NCBI RefSeq assembly: GCF_000988165.1
Contig: NW_020169356.1
Coordinates: forward strand, 1-24,939
Direction of reading: 5' to 3'
Source of the DNA: Vairimorpha ceranae
Taxonomy: Eukaryota > Microsporidia > Nosematidae
Length of the DNA: 24,939 nt
The position numbers and the translations under genes were made by a program. The notes beneath the pieces are model-generated. The model had not been told where the DNA came from, ran no database searches, and saw only the letters and a program-made list of their open reading frames with translations. This document shows, piece by piece, positions 8,797 to 19,731 of this stretch; within the stretch, counting starts at the first letter, position 1, and the number at the start of each line of letters is the position of its first letter.

Positions 8797-9660
8797 TTTG
8801 TTTATTTATTTAAATTATATTTATATGTTGGTATGTTATGAAACGTTTCAGATTCATAAATATTGCAAAATGTTGGCTTTGGTGAATGTTCTGTGTAAAA
8901 TAACTTATTTATGCATGCATATAATTAAGAATTTTTTTCTTTAAAAATGTTTTTATATCAAATTACTATGTTGTTAAAAATTTAAGGTCTAGTTTGTTAT
9001 TTTGATTTTTTTGACATGTAGTTTATTAGTAAATGGAACCTTTCTAATTTTATTAAAATTTATATTAAAATATAATAATACAATACAAGATAGTTATTAT
9101 TTGTAATAATATGTATAGCTAAAGCTATATAGAAATAAAACATGATATATTACAATCATGCTTTAGATCACAGATTTATAACTCGATTAATAAATTATGA
9201 ATCATAGAATATTTATAGTTTTATTTTTACAGCCTGCATAAGAAAAGCGAATTAACACAGGAAATTTATTATTGTCGAGGTATAATAATGTTGCACATTA
9301 TTGTATAAATTTTTAATATTTTCTACCTCAAGCAGGAAGAAAGCAAAGTTAGTAAAAGTGTTATTGATAATTATATTTTTATTTAAAGATGACAATCTTT
9401 ATTTGTGCTTAGTATATCTAAGATGAAATATTTAAGCATATGAGCATTATTATTGAAATGTATTCCTAGACTTTTCTAAATAATAATTACAGCCTACCTT
9501 ATAAAACATATTACACTTGTTGTATAAATGTCTTGTAATATATTTCTATGTGCATAGAAATATATTTAACTTTCTTTATTAAATTAACTTAATATATATC
9601 TTTTTATATAATCTAAGACAATTAATTTTATACTTAAACTTATTATATTGACACCCTTAA
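8797..9660. other. Long divergent intergenic region STE12/phosphatase
   Basis: About 860 bases without a credible ORF, unusually long beside the 115-310-bp divergent spacers to its left. It holds several short inverted repeats, including the palindrome at 9537-9566, and two loosely similar TTACAGCCT... segments near 9229 and 9488, perhaps old mobile-element traces. Confidence 0.5.
9537..9566. repeat. Perfect 14-bp inverted repeat upstream of phosphatase
   Basis: AATATATTTCTATG, spacer TG, then its exact reverse complement, about 95 bp upstream of the phosphatase ATG. It could be a factor-binding palindrome or a random AT-rich hairpin. Confidence 0.7.
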
Positions 9661-10566
9661 ATGTATCAAAAATTTATAAAGAAAATCCTCTCTCTGCAAT
9701 TATTGACTATTAACGAAATAGAACAATTATGTGAGAAAGTTATAGAAATACTTATTAAAGAATCAAACTTTCCTAATATTTCAAGCCCGGTTTCGGTGTG
9801 TGGCGATATACATGGCCAGATATTTGATTTGGTAGATCTTTTTCGACGAGAAGGAGATCCTAGCAAACAAAAATATATATTTTTGGGTAATTATGTCGAT
9901 CGAGGAGAATACAGTACTGAGTGTATATTCTTGCTTATAATTTATAAAATTTTATATCCAAGTAATATTTTTTTAGTGCGAGGTAATCATGAGCAGAAAA
10001 ATATTTCAAAGACTTATGGCTTGTATCATGAAACACTAAAAAAGTATAACGTGAATATTTGGAGACTTTTATGCGAGGTATTCTCTTTTTTTAATATTGG
10101 ATGTATCGTAGACGGAAGAATTTTTTGTGTGCACGGAGGAATATCTCCTAAAACTATATCTTTAGATAAATTAAAAAGATTAAATAGATTTGTAATTAAT
10201 GCGAACAATGAATATGAAGATATTTTATGGAGTGATCCACATGACGACAAGGGATTTAAGGAAAGTAATCGACACAAAGGGTTTCTTTTTGGCGGTGATG
10301 TTAGTAATATTTTTTTGGAGTGTAACGATTTGACGAATATAATAAGAAGTCATCAATTCGCTTTTGAAGGCTATAAATTTCATTTTCCTGATCGAAATGT
10401 CGTAACTGTTTGGGGTGCACCTGATTATTTAGGCAAATTTGGTAATCCAGGCAGTTTTATGAAGGTTGAAGAAGATTTAGAAATATCTTGTCAACGATTA
10501 GTTATTTATAATAATGCAATAAGGAATGTAGATAATATGAAGGACCTTTATAGTGAGAAATATTAA
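9661..10566 (+). CDS. Divergent PPP-family Ser/Thr phosphatase (PP2A/PP4/PP6-like)
   Basis: A 301-residue single-domain protein of the PPP phosphoprotein phosphatase family, length typical of PP2A-type catalytic subunits. Conserved are GDIHGQ (48-53), RGNHE (107-111), VHGGISP (157-163), WSDP (190-193) and RSHQ (229-232). The motif normally read GDYVDRG is GNYVDRG here (76-82): the first Asp, which bridges the two metals in PP1, is Asn77. The SAPNYCYRCGN loop is GAPDYLGKFGN (252-262), and the YFL tail of PP2A/PP4/PP6 is missing. It may be a weakened or inactive enzyme, or one that tolerates Asn. CCC sits 4 nt before the ATG. AATAAA follows the stop by about 20 nt. The exact PPP subtype is not clear. 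Confidence 0.9.
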   Translation: MYQKFIKKILSLQLLTINEIEQLCEKVIEILIKESNFPNISSPVSVCGDIHGQIFDLVDLFRREGDPSKQKYIFLGNYVDRGEYSTECIFLLIIYKILYPSNIFLVRGNHEQKNISKTYGLYHETLKKYNVNIWRLLCEVFSFFNIGCIVDGRIFCVHGGISPKTISLDKLKRLNRFVINANNEYEDILWSDPHDDKGFKESNRHKGFLFGGDVSNIFLECNDLTNIIRSHQFAFEGYKFHFPDRNVVTVWGAPDYLGKFGNPGSFMKVEEDLEISCQRLVIYNNAIRNVDNMKDLYSEKY

Positions 10567-10891
10567 GATTGTGTATGAAATTTCAATAAAGTTTTTTAGT
10601 TACAAGAATACAGTTGTTAATTATTATTTTATAGATCATTGAAAGTCAATATAATTGATCATTACCGAGAAATATAAATTTTAAAGCTTTTGTTTTTTAA
10701 TTTAAATTGAAATTAATATTACAGGAATAAGGATGTTTTTATAGTGTTCTGTCAAATATATCAGATTTTATATGTTTGACAGAAACACTTTTTAGTAATT
10801 TTTATAAATAAACCCATGTTTTTTTACAACAAATATAAAATAGTATAATTGATGAAATAAAAAAGTAATTAAAAAATAACTTTTTAAAAAA
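10567..10891. other. Convergent intergenic region phosphatase/XPB
   Basis: About 325 bases with no gene. It carries the phosphatase AATAAA signal and the fold-back at 10743-10789. Confidence 0.5.
10743..10789. repeat. 47-bp fold-back hairpin
   Basis: AGTGTTCTGTCAAATATA (10743-10760) pairs with 10769-10789, leaving an 8-nt loop; the arms differ by one extra base and one mismatch. The run TTTTT follows. Ends in AGTGTT...AACACT resemble Tc1-type termini, so it may be a tiny fold-back mobile element; a structured 3' region is the alternative. Confidence 0.65.
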
Positions 10892-12871
10892 TTATTTACG
10901 ACGTCTTTTGTTTTTTCCTAAATCATTTCGTTCATTTGTTTCCATGTAAGCCATTCCATCCACCCCTGTAGACCCTTTTAAAATACCAGAATAAACACCA
11001 ATTTCTTCATTATCTGCTTCAGTATCGCTTTCTAATTCTTTGTCTGATGACAACAATACCGATACTAGTAATTCTTTTTGTTGGCTTTTGCTTTTGTATA
11101 CTCTATTTTCATTTTTATATATTTCCGGTATTTCAGTAATTATATTAAAACTGTACCCTTGATCTACTAAAAATTGTTGTCTTTTTGACGAATAGAACAT
11201 TTCATCAGTATCTTTACTCACCAATGAATAAAAAAAAACTTTAAAATCTGGATCATTACGTCTTTTTGCTCGTAAAATACGACCAAGTCTTTGCGCTTCT
11301 TGCCTTCTAGAACCAAAATGTGAAGAAATCTGTATTAAACACGTTGCTTCAGGCAAGTCAATAGAAGTATCGCCTACTTTACTTAAAAAAATTGTGTTAA
11401 TTAATGGATTAGTTTGAAATTGCTTTAAAATTCGCATTCTTTCTGTTTGTCCAGTGGGTCCATAAATAAAAGGTTTGCCTAGTTTTAAAGCATATGATTT
11501 TAAAGCTGCCACACTATCTGAAAATACTATAATTTTATCACCTTTAGCTTCGTGTCTACTAATTAAATATTCACACGCTTGAAATTTTGTCGGGTTCATA
11601 ATTGATAAAAGTCTTTTTTTACGACTTGTTTGAATTAAATATTCTTTGTAGAATTCTCCTGTCATACCGCACCAAACTTCAAAACATTCAACCTTTGCTA
11701 TATGCCCTTTGGCACTAAGATCTTGCCAATCTGCCTCGTAAAGCTTTGGTCCTATTAAAAAATTTAAATCTTCAATTTTATCATCTTCACGTACTAAAGT
11801 GGCAGTCAACCCTAATTTACAATGGTGAGTAACTAAAGATATAACCTTTCTAAACATCATAGCAGGAACTACATGTACTTCATCAAGAAGAAGTAGCCCC
11901 CATTCAGTTGATTGTATGAGATCCATAATCTTTTGAGCTTCTGGTGATCTTTTGCCGTTATAAGCTAACATTGTATAAGTTGTAATAATAATACCACATT
12001 TATCTTTATACCATTCTTTGTACTCTGAAGTAAATCTACAAATATTGTCTCCGGAAATATTAGTAAATAACATTGTTTGTTGTCTCCATTGTTCAACTGA
12101 TACAGCAGAAGTACATAGAATAAGACAAGATTTTTTTATAGTAGTTAGTGCTGTAATTCCTACCAATGTTTTACCTGATCCACATGGCAGCACAATAATT
12201 CCAGATCTAGCTCTACCATTACAAAACATTTTATTAAGACAGGTCTCCTGATATGATCGTATCATAGTTGAAGGTTTAAGATCAATAAAAAAACTTTCAA
12301 GCACTGTATCATTTTTAAAATCGTACTCTTCAATAAGAGGATAGTCAATTTCTATACAACGTTTTTTAACAAGTTCAACATTTATGACCTCAACCGAATT
12401 ATCTGTCACAAACAGATTGGATCTTATAATTTTATCATCAATAAGTTTCTTTAAAATGTCATTATTTGCGGCTTCTATAAAATATTTATTAAATTGAATT
12501 ACCAGTTTAATTTTTCCGTAACTTAACGTACATTCAACTATAAAATTTTTAACAGAACGAGGCATTATATTTTTAGAGAAATAAGATAAAGTAGACAAAA
12601 TATCATCTGTTGATAAACCTACACTTACAGCCGCATACAAAGAATAAGCTGTTATTTGATATTCATGAATATATTTTGGTCTACTGACGGGCTCAGCAAT
12701 TGCAATAAGAAAATCACTAGCTTGTTTAGAATTTTGTTTAAAAGTTTCTAAAATAATTAAAGCATCATAATTTATCCAAAGTGAAAAATTTTCATGATCG
12801 TCTTTTAAAATAATTTCTTCTACAGGAAATTGATGCTTTTGAGCTTTTTTTGGAAGCATAACATTGTTCAT
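10892..12871 (-). CDS. SSL2: TFIIH helicase XPB/Ssl2 (Rad25)
   Basis: The 3'-5' translocase of TFIIH, needed for promoter opening by RNA polymerase II and for nucleotide excision repair. The 659-residue protein has an N-terminal XPB-type domain (about 10-170), then Walker A PCGSGKT (229-235), QWRQQ (261-265), the DEVH box (330-333), LTAT with the XPB-specific RED loop (354-363), and motif [22 protein letters not shown] (516-535). The Asp/Glu-rich C-terminus ends in a basic tail GKNKRRRK. It is shorter than yeast or human XPB (about 780-840), mainly at the termini, as usual in microsporidia. The first ATG (12871) follows CCCC by 3 nt, better than the ATG four codons later. No frame damage. Confidence 0.97.
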
Positions 12872-14186
12872 GAAGGGGCGGAAAACTGTTGTTTTATAGA
12901 TATGTTAGTATTTGTGAATTCTTACTATGAAAAAATCTTATAAGATAAAATATAGATGTAAAATATTAATTTATAAGAACAAACTCTCATATATAGGCTG
13001 TTTTTCAAGATTGTGAACGAGTAAAAATGACAGGTTGTTTAATAGACAACTAATTGATAATAATCCATTAAAGATGGCTATAAACATTTGAATGCAATTA
13101 TTTATAAAAACGGTTTTTGATCTTGGTAAAATTTAAATGTCTTAAACAACTAACTTTAATAAATACTTAAGAAAAACTTCCCTAGAATATAAATATGAGG
13201 GAAAAGACTTAAATACCAAAAATAGAACCAAAACTCAACTTAAAATTTATATTTTTACTTTTCTTTACACTATTGTGTTTCATTGTTAGTAAAAACAAAT
13301 TTAACTTTTAACCTGATAAAAATTAAATATGTTAAAATATTGCAATATGCAAAAGTCGACATTATTCGTCATAAATAACTTTAAATCCAATATTTTTACT
13401 ATAGCTTCTAAAAAATATTGTAATTTGCAGGTCTATATTTTTAGATGTTTTTATTTTTGTATCTAACATATAAAAAGCATATTGACACAATAGATGTCAT
13501 TGAAATAATAATCGATTAAAGAAGTCTATAAGCAAAATGTACAAATATATTTAATCATTTAGTCAATGCAAGTATTTTTTATTTCTTTCTAAATTTATAC
13601 ATTTTTTATTAAAAATATCTTTTTAGAGCTTTTTTATCTTGAGAAATTACTCTCAGAGTCATTTTATAACAAATAATTGTACACTTTTTGTTTCTTTAGG
13701 TTATAGATAAAGATTCTAAAAAAATAACTTTTAATCAATTAATCATAACAACGCCAATTAAAATTGTTAAATATTTATAATAAAATGAAAGTATTATTTT
13801 AAACCAACTCTTTAAAGCAACATTTTTGTCGTAAATTAAACAAAAGATTAAATTGTTTTTTACTAAACCTTCTATTAATTGCAAATCCGTGTTTTAACTT
13901 TTTTAGTGTGTTGTGTATTAAACCAAAAAAAATTATAAACAGACTACTTAGCTGTGATATTGCTTCTATAACAAGCTTACAATTATAATACATACAGCGT
14001 GTTTCAAAAAAAACATAACATAAATTTTGCCAGTATAAATTGTTCAATAAATTTAACACACTTTATAAGTTTATTTAAAAAAGTTATTTGGAGAGCTTTT
14101 ATTTATATTTTTCTTAAATGTCATAAAAAAATCGATCTTCCGTTTTTGATAAAAAAGTGTTCTGAAAGCATGACTAAATTTTAAAA
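12872..14186. other. AT-rich region, start of transposon graveyard
   Basis: About 1.3 kb without a supported gene. Short open frames at 13799-14059 (minus) and 13999-14184 (plus) look random. The sequence TACAGCGTGTTTC near 13986-13998 resembles a Tc1-type terminus and could be the left end of the following element, but no matching right end was found. Confidence 0.45.
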
Positions 14187-15168
14187 TTAATACTGGATGT
14201 ATTGACCCAAAGCTTCATGGCATTTATAGCTCTTTTTTAAAACTTAATGCTATTTTTTGACAAGTTTATACAGTTATTGAATTCCATAACGCCTGTATAG
14301 CAGCTTTTAATTCTTCCTTAGTTTTTATAATTAATTTAGATAATTTCTATTTATAATAACCCAAAATGTCTATATTGGATTTAAATCAAGAGATTGTGGT
14401 GGACAAAAAAGCAGATCGTTTTTTTTTGATAAAGTAGTTCTTGGCAAGTCTTGATGTATGTTTCGGATTATTATCTTGTTGAAAAATAAATGTTTTTATT
14501 CCCATTTTCTCGGCTTACAAACGTAGATTGTTAGCCGAAATATCCATATATGCTACAGAAATAATTTAAAATCTATAAAAACCAGTTTCCTTATTCCATG
14601 ATACAAGAAACATCCCCATATCATTACAGAGCCTCCTCCGCATTTAACTGTAGCAATAATATTTTTTGGAGAAAGATACGGGTCTTTCTCCAAGTAAAAA
14701 CTCTATTATAATTTCCAGTAGGATTAAATTTACTTTCATCGGAAAAATTATGGTTTTTAAGCTTCATCAGACATGAAATGAATTTTCTTTTCTTGCTAAA
14801 ATATATTTTTTTGATAGGACAGGCCTTTTTGTTGCCAGGTATGCATCAAAACCATAAAAATTGAGTGCTTTTTTTAAGTTGAATAAGATACTTTTTTTTA
14901 TTCTTTCTAAAAATTCAACTAATAACTTTCTCAAAGAAGTTTTAGGTTTTTACTTATTTAAAGCAAAAAAAATATTAATATTATTCTTTAAAAGAGTCTT
15001 TGGTTTTACATTTCTTTTTAAATACACAAGTTGTTCAATTATTTGTACTTAGAAAGAAGTCTTGAAACAGTGCTATTAGATACACCAATTTGTTCGGCTA
15101 TTTTGGCCTGTATCATTTTTTGATCATAAGACAAAAAATTTTAATATGGGCTCAGGCGTAAGTTGCAT
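14187..15168 (-). pseudogene. Decayed Tc1/mariner-like transposase (copy 1)
   Basis: Reading the minus strand from an ATG at 15168 (CCCC one base upstream) gives a start MQLTPEPILK, a helix-turn-helix AKIAEQIGVSNSTVSRLL, the first catalytic region SDESKF, GGGSVMIWGCF, the second catalytic region FQQDNNPKHTS and the third as PQSLDLNPI with a stop where Glu is expected. The end EALGQYIQY and a TAA at 14187-14189 match the usual C-terminus. Several frameshifts and stops make it inactive. All recognisable Trp positions here use TGG. Such transposases cut and paste DNA at TA sites. Terminal inverted repeats could not be set. Confidence 0.88.
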
Positions 15169-16063
15169 TGGGGATTGAAAAAAAATTGTAAAATAAATAA
15201 GATTTGAAGTTAAAATTTACAGATCATTTTTAATTTCTTTTAGAAAAATACATGTTTTTAAACACCTTTTTATAAAAAAACAGAAAATTAAATTTTTTAC
15301 ATCGGTTAAAAAAAATATAAATAAATAAAGCTCTTAAAATATTTTTTCAAATAATTTACTGAATTAGATAGTTTTATTAGTCAGTTTATACGGGGAAGCT
15401 TTATGTTCCGTTCTTTTTGGAACAAGTTTTATGTTATAATCTTAGGTAATGCTATGCTTAAGATACTTTTATGAAAAATTTGCATTAATAGAATTGTCAA
15501 AAAAATAATCCTTATTAAATGATACATCTCTTATTCTCCACATAAATTTTATTTTTTTTTCTATTAAAGCCTGCGGAATCTTTCACATGTTAAAAATTTA
15601 AATTTTTATAAAATCATAAAAATTGGAATTTTCTAAAAAAAATGAAAATTTTAAATTTTTTTTTAAATTAAATAAATTTACCCTTAACTTGTAGAGGACT
15701 AGACCAATGAGTTTTTTGAATAACAAGTGTAATTAAAACAATAAATTACTTATTTATAGTAAAGAAAGCCATCAGTAGTCTACAGTAAAAAATATTTTAG
15801 AATATATTAAATAGCGAAACAGTTCCGAATAAATACGTCAATCCCCTGTTATTTATGTTTTTCTTCTTTGTATAAAGTAAAATACTGTTAAGGCTTTTGA
15901 CGATAACTTTTATTAAAAGTAATAGCATAAAATTAAGATATAATATTGAAATAAAAATCAATATTTCAACTTAATAATTTAATATTAATTTTTTATACAA
16001 ATTTAGATTTACTAATAAGGTTGTTAAATTTTAGCTTTAAAAATAATTTTTAAAATTACCCTT
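15169..16063. other. AT-rich region without recognisable gene
   Basis: About 900 bases. No CCC-ATG ORF and no transposase motifs were seen. It includes the right flank of the Tc1 copy 1 and the upstream region of the small ORF at 16064. Confidence 0.45.
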
Positions 16064-16225
16064 ATGTATGAACTATTCGATTACAATTATTTTACTGATG
16101 AACTATTAGAAACTTATGATATTGATTTAAATCTTTCCCCTTTATCTAAAGAAGGCGAAGACCTTGAGGATCTTCATAAAATTCTTACGGAAAATAATGC
16201 TATAAAATTAAATTTCTATTTATAA
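16064..16225 (+). CDS. 53-residue acidic hypothetical protein
   Basis: ATG at 16064 is preceded by ACCCTT, the same context as SMC5 (CCC 2 nt upstream). The frame encodes 53 residues starting MYELFDYNYF; it is acidic (many Asp, Glu), with an aromatic N-terminus and a central EGEDLEDLHKIL helix-like part. No signal peptide or membrane segment is seen and no family is recognised. It sits alone in a region of dead transposons. It could be a true small gene, the first part of a broken gene, or a chance frame; the start context argues against chance. Confidence 0.45.
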   Translation: MYELFDYNYFTDELLETYDIDLNLSPLSKEGEDLEDLHKILTENNAIKLNFYL

Positions 16226-17805
16226 ATAAAAATTAAGCAAATTATATGTTATATTTTGTCTGTAATAAAAGCTCAATTTTTAAAAAAGTACTAAAATGAA
16301 AGATCGCTTATTATTTTTAGGTAATATTTAGATAACCTACCAAATTAAAAATATTTTTGTTGAACTTAAAAAAATTATTTCTTTGTTTGTTGGGGTGGTG
16401 ACCGTAAAAATGTTTGTTTGGAAAATTATTTTATTAAATTTAATTTCGTTTATTTAAATATAGTTTTTATTTTCGTTGCTGAAACAAAGTTTGAGTTTGA
16501 AACCTGATGTAGGAAGTGGGTTTTAAGTGAAAACGAAAGGTTTCAGTGATTAATAAACGGGAAAGAGGAGAGGTGAGAATAAATCTATTGTTGTGGTAAA
16601 ATACCACAGTTAGAAACATCCTTTACTCCAAAAATCAACATTTATATTGCAAGGAGAAACCTTATTTTACATGTGACCCATTGTAAAAAGCAGTCAGCGA
16701 TAAGAACAGCTTATTGGTCAAGTATTTAATTAATACCATCATAAACTGAACGAAAACATAGTTAACTAAAACCAGCTTTATTATGCAGATTTTGAAGGGA
16801 GCCAAATTTTTTTTATCCTTCTTTTTCATTTTTATTGCTAAAATGAATCTTTAAAAGACATGAATTTTAAAAAAAATAAAAACTTGATATCGTACTTTTA
16901 GGTAGGGTTTTAAACTTTAAATAAATTTCTAAAATGCTTTTTGTAATATAAATCAAATCATTACCAATTCTTAAATATTTCAACAATTTAGTTTAGGATA
17001 TCAAGTATAAATTAAAAATAAGAAATAAATAAAATTTTGTAAAAAAGGATGTCATGTTTGCCGGAAATAGCTGGCAGTGAATTATTCTTTAGATAGTACT
17101 CGACCAAGATACCAAAATAAAAAAAACTTTTTATTTAATCGTTTATTAAACCATTTGTTGTGCATACAGCCACCAATAGAAATGAATGTGTTATAAGATG
17201 GATATCCATTGGTAAATTGTGGTATGAGATCACATGTAAAAAAAAAGTTATTTTCTAGAATTTTTTAAAATATAAATATTTTACCCCTATACAAATATAT
17301 ATGAGAGGAAGAACCGATAATAAGAACGGTTATAACAAAAATACTAGCTACAAGGAGAGCAGTATTAATAGTATTAGGTCAATAGAGCCATTAATAAAAA
17401 ATTATTTAGAAATGTATTTTAAACTACTGGTTATTCTAGTAAGCACCTCAGTAATATCTAAGCAAATGATTGGTTTCGCTACGTCGTTATCAATATCTTG
17501 AAAGCTTTTGGATCCGATTAAGGGGATAAAACTATAAAAAGAAATTTACATGAAATAAACATGCCTTTCAACAATTCTTATCCTTCTAAACAGCTTAGTC
17601 TGTTCAGTATTTATATTTGGAACAAGCACCGTTTTGATTTAGGAACCATCACCATTTTTAGATAATTTTTTATCAATTTATAGCTTTTATTTTAGATAAA
17701 TCTAAAACAAATAGACATAAACCAATTATTTTTTCAAGATTCACGTTAAATTAGTTTCATATTTGTAACATGGTTTCTAACGTCACCAATTAATACAAGA
17801 AAACA
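16226..17805. other. Mixed region, probable unidentified repeat debris
   Basis: About 1.6 kb, locally less AT-rich (16380-16800), with no recognised protein. An open frame of 66 codons at 17301-17501 has CCCC 13-16 nt before its ATG; its N-terminus MRGRTDNKNGYNKN is gene-like but the rest is not convincing. On the minus strand near 17500-17390 a stretch reading SFQDIDNDVAKPIICLDI is coding-like but unidentified. Confidence 0.35.
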
Positions 17806-18419
17806 TGTTATGGCTATCCATAACAATGCCTTCCAGGAGCTGACCGACGGTAGCCAATAAAAGAACTTTTAATTACAACAATGTATTGGTTCTTCTAATA
17901 ACCAATAAAATCCTTTTATCAATAATAAAAGTATTTTAAGAAACTTTTAAATAAAATATATTTTCTACAAAGGCTTTATACACACAAGTCTATATACCTT
18001 TCGTTCCTATAAGGCCGCACCATTCTACATAGACACGGCAGATGCAATAAATAATTTTAAAAATAGTATATCTACAAATAGTAAAAATAATAGGAAAAAT
18101 GTAAGTAAAATAAATAATTTAGTTGAATTACGTTTAAAGTTACGTGCGTGTCGCTCCTTTGATACAGAAAGCTTTTGTTATCGAAAAATAATTAATTGCT
18201 AAAATTCTTAAATGTGTTTTTTTTTCGGATACATTCTTCAATAATTTTATTAAGGTTGAAAAATTATTAATTATTTATAGTAAAGTTTAGGTAACATTAT
18301 CCGTTTAAACAGGATTAAAACGAGAAAAATGTTCATGCGCCTTTTCTTATTTAAATTGTATGTTACAGCTGTTACGGAAATATTATAAATAAATAACCCT
18401 CAACTTACAAATCATAACA
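17806..18419 (+). mobile_element. Putative 5' LTR of a Ty3/gypsy-type element
   Basis: The segment begins TGTTATGG and ends ATCATAACA, giving a 7-base inverted match TGTTATG/CATAACA at TG...CA ends, and is followed at once by TGGTGGAGAAT, which could be a primer binding site (TGG matches a tRNA CCA end). A gag remnant starts 12 nt later. The left border is less sure, because TGTTATGG is itself part of a small palindrome at 17806-17825. No partner 3' LTR was found. Confidence 0.45.
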
Positions 18420-18430
18420 TGGTGGAGAAT

Positions 18431-19001
18431 ATGGATCAAAATGATAAAGATAAGTTTAAAAGAAATTTTATAAAGATGGAATAAAATATCTACGGAGAAT
18501 CTTGAACTAGATATAGCAAGAAGAGATTATAACCTTGGATTTGATAAAATGTCTGATAAAGAAAAAATATATAGTATGCTGTTCCAAGGAGGTGATACGC
18601 TTATTCAATGGCATAAAGAGGAATTTAAATCCTAAAAGTAATTGATTTGTCTTTTGAATCATAGAAAGAAAAAGCTTTAGAAACATTGGGAAGGACTATT
18701 ACGATGAGATCTTTTAGATATTAAACAGAAAAGAGAGGATTCTGCATTTGAGTTTTTTAAAAAAATGGAAAAAGAAGGAAAACAGCTGAAACTAAAAGAA
18801 GACATTATTTTGGAAATTTTAAAGAAAGGTTTAATGAAAAACATTACAGAAATAAAATTGGCGATTTGTGATGAAAAGAAGTTTACTAAAACGCTTCATG
18901 ATAAAATTAAAGAGAAAGATGCAATAGGTGATGAATTGTATCAAGCTAGAACGAATAGAAAGGAGAAAAGGGTTTTTAATAAGAAAGATAATTTATTTTA
19001 A
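18431..19001 (+). pseudogene. Decayed retrotransposon gag
   Basis: From ATG 18431 the reading begins MDQNDKDKFK and is then broken. Two frame changes later it reads ISTENLELDIARRDYNLGF and MLFQGGDTLIQWHKEEF, and finally the 18765-19001 stretch with FEFFKKMEKEGKQLKLKED and ILEILKKGLMKNI. This order and style are those of Ty3/gypsy capsid regions that build the virus-like particle of LTR retrotransposons. The C-terminus is basic (RTNRKEKRVFNKK). No zinc knuckle is visible. It is inactive. Confidence 0.65.
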
Positions 19002-19062
19002 GAAAATCAAAAGGCAATTTTAAGCTTTTTCAATAAATAGTGTATAGGGGTGCTAGATTAAC

Positions 19063-19557
19063 TGTGAGGAATACAATAAGGCACACAGAGATCAAGTATC
19101 GTATCAATTAGTAAAAGAAGTATTAAGTAATTGTGTAGAATGTAAATTATACATTCTAATTAAAGTTAATAAACCACATTACATTAACTGCTACGAGGTA
19201 GGAGAAAAGGTTAATTTTAATATCATAGAACCTTATGAGGATAAATATATTATTACGGCAATAGATTTTTTTAGTAGATATGAATTCGCAGAAGTATTGA
19301 GAAATAGAAAAACGAAGAATACTGTAAGTTTTTTGCAAAAGTAAAAGAATAAATAAATAGTAAAAGATTAATATGTGGTTCGGCGAAAGGGAATGCCAGC
19401 AAAAAAGTCTCGGAATGGTATAAAATTAATGACATAATAAGACATATCACCTCCACACATCACCATCAATCAAATGGCAGAATCAAGCGTTTTAACAGAA
19501 CAATATTAAAAGGAATTAATAAACATACCCCAATTATCAAACTAAATGATAGATCCC
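19063..19557 (+). pseudogene. Decayed Ty3/gypsy integrase, two catalytic residues lost
   Basis: A fragment beginning in the HHCC zinc-binding domain (KAHRDQ...NCVECK) and running through the integrase core: AIDFFSRYEFAEVLRN with the first Asp, then a TAA (19342) and a +1 shift, SKKVSEWYKINDI, and THHHQSNGRIKRFNRT. The usual second Asp region is ICGSAKGN, and the usual Glu in NGxxERFNR is Lys. Thus only one of the three catalytic acids remains. Protease, reverse transcriptase and RNase H are missing between gag and here, so the element is internally deleted. It stops near 19557, just before the Merlin-like element. Confidence 0.85.
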
Positions 19558-19605
19558 GTTTCGTCCCGCTATGGTCATTTCGACTCGCTATGATTTTTTT
19601 GGCGC

Positions 19606-19697
19606 TACTCAATCTTTCCATTCCCCTCAGAATAACTACGTACAGAATTTTTTTAAAGTGAACGTAGTTATTCGGAGGGGGGGTGGAAAGATGGAGT
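19606..19697. repeat. Large subterminal hairpin in the Merlin-like element
   Basis: Arms 19606-19641 and 19662-19697, about 36 nt each with few mismatches, around a 20-nt AT-rich loop; AATAACTACGT is exact in both arms. The left arm overlaps the terminal inverted repeat, so the inner arm looks like a second, inward copy of the element's right end. Confidence 0.88.
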
Positions 19698-19731
19698 AAA
19701 GGTAAAAAAAAATAATTTTTTAACCCCTATT

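Noticed and set aside
13799..14184. Two short open frames, one per strand
   Set aside because: No start signal, no motif, composition like flanking noncoding DNA.
14861..15052. 63-codon plus-strand frame
   Set aside because: Shadow of the minus-strand Tc1 pseudogene.
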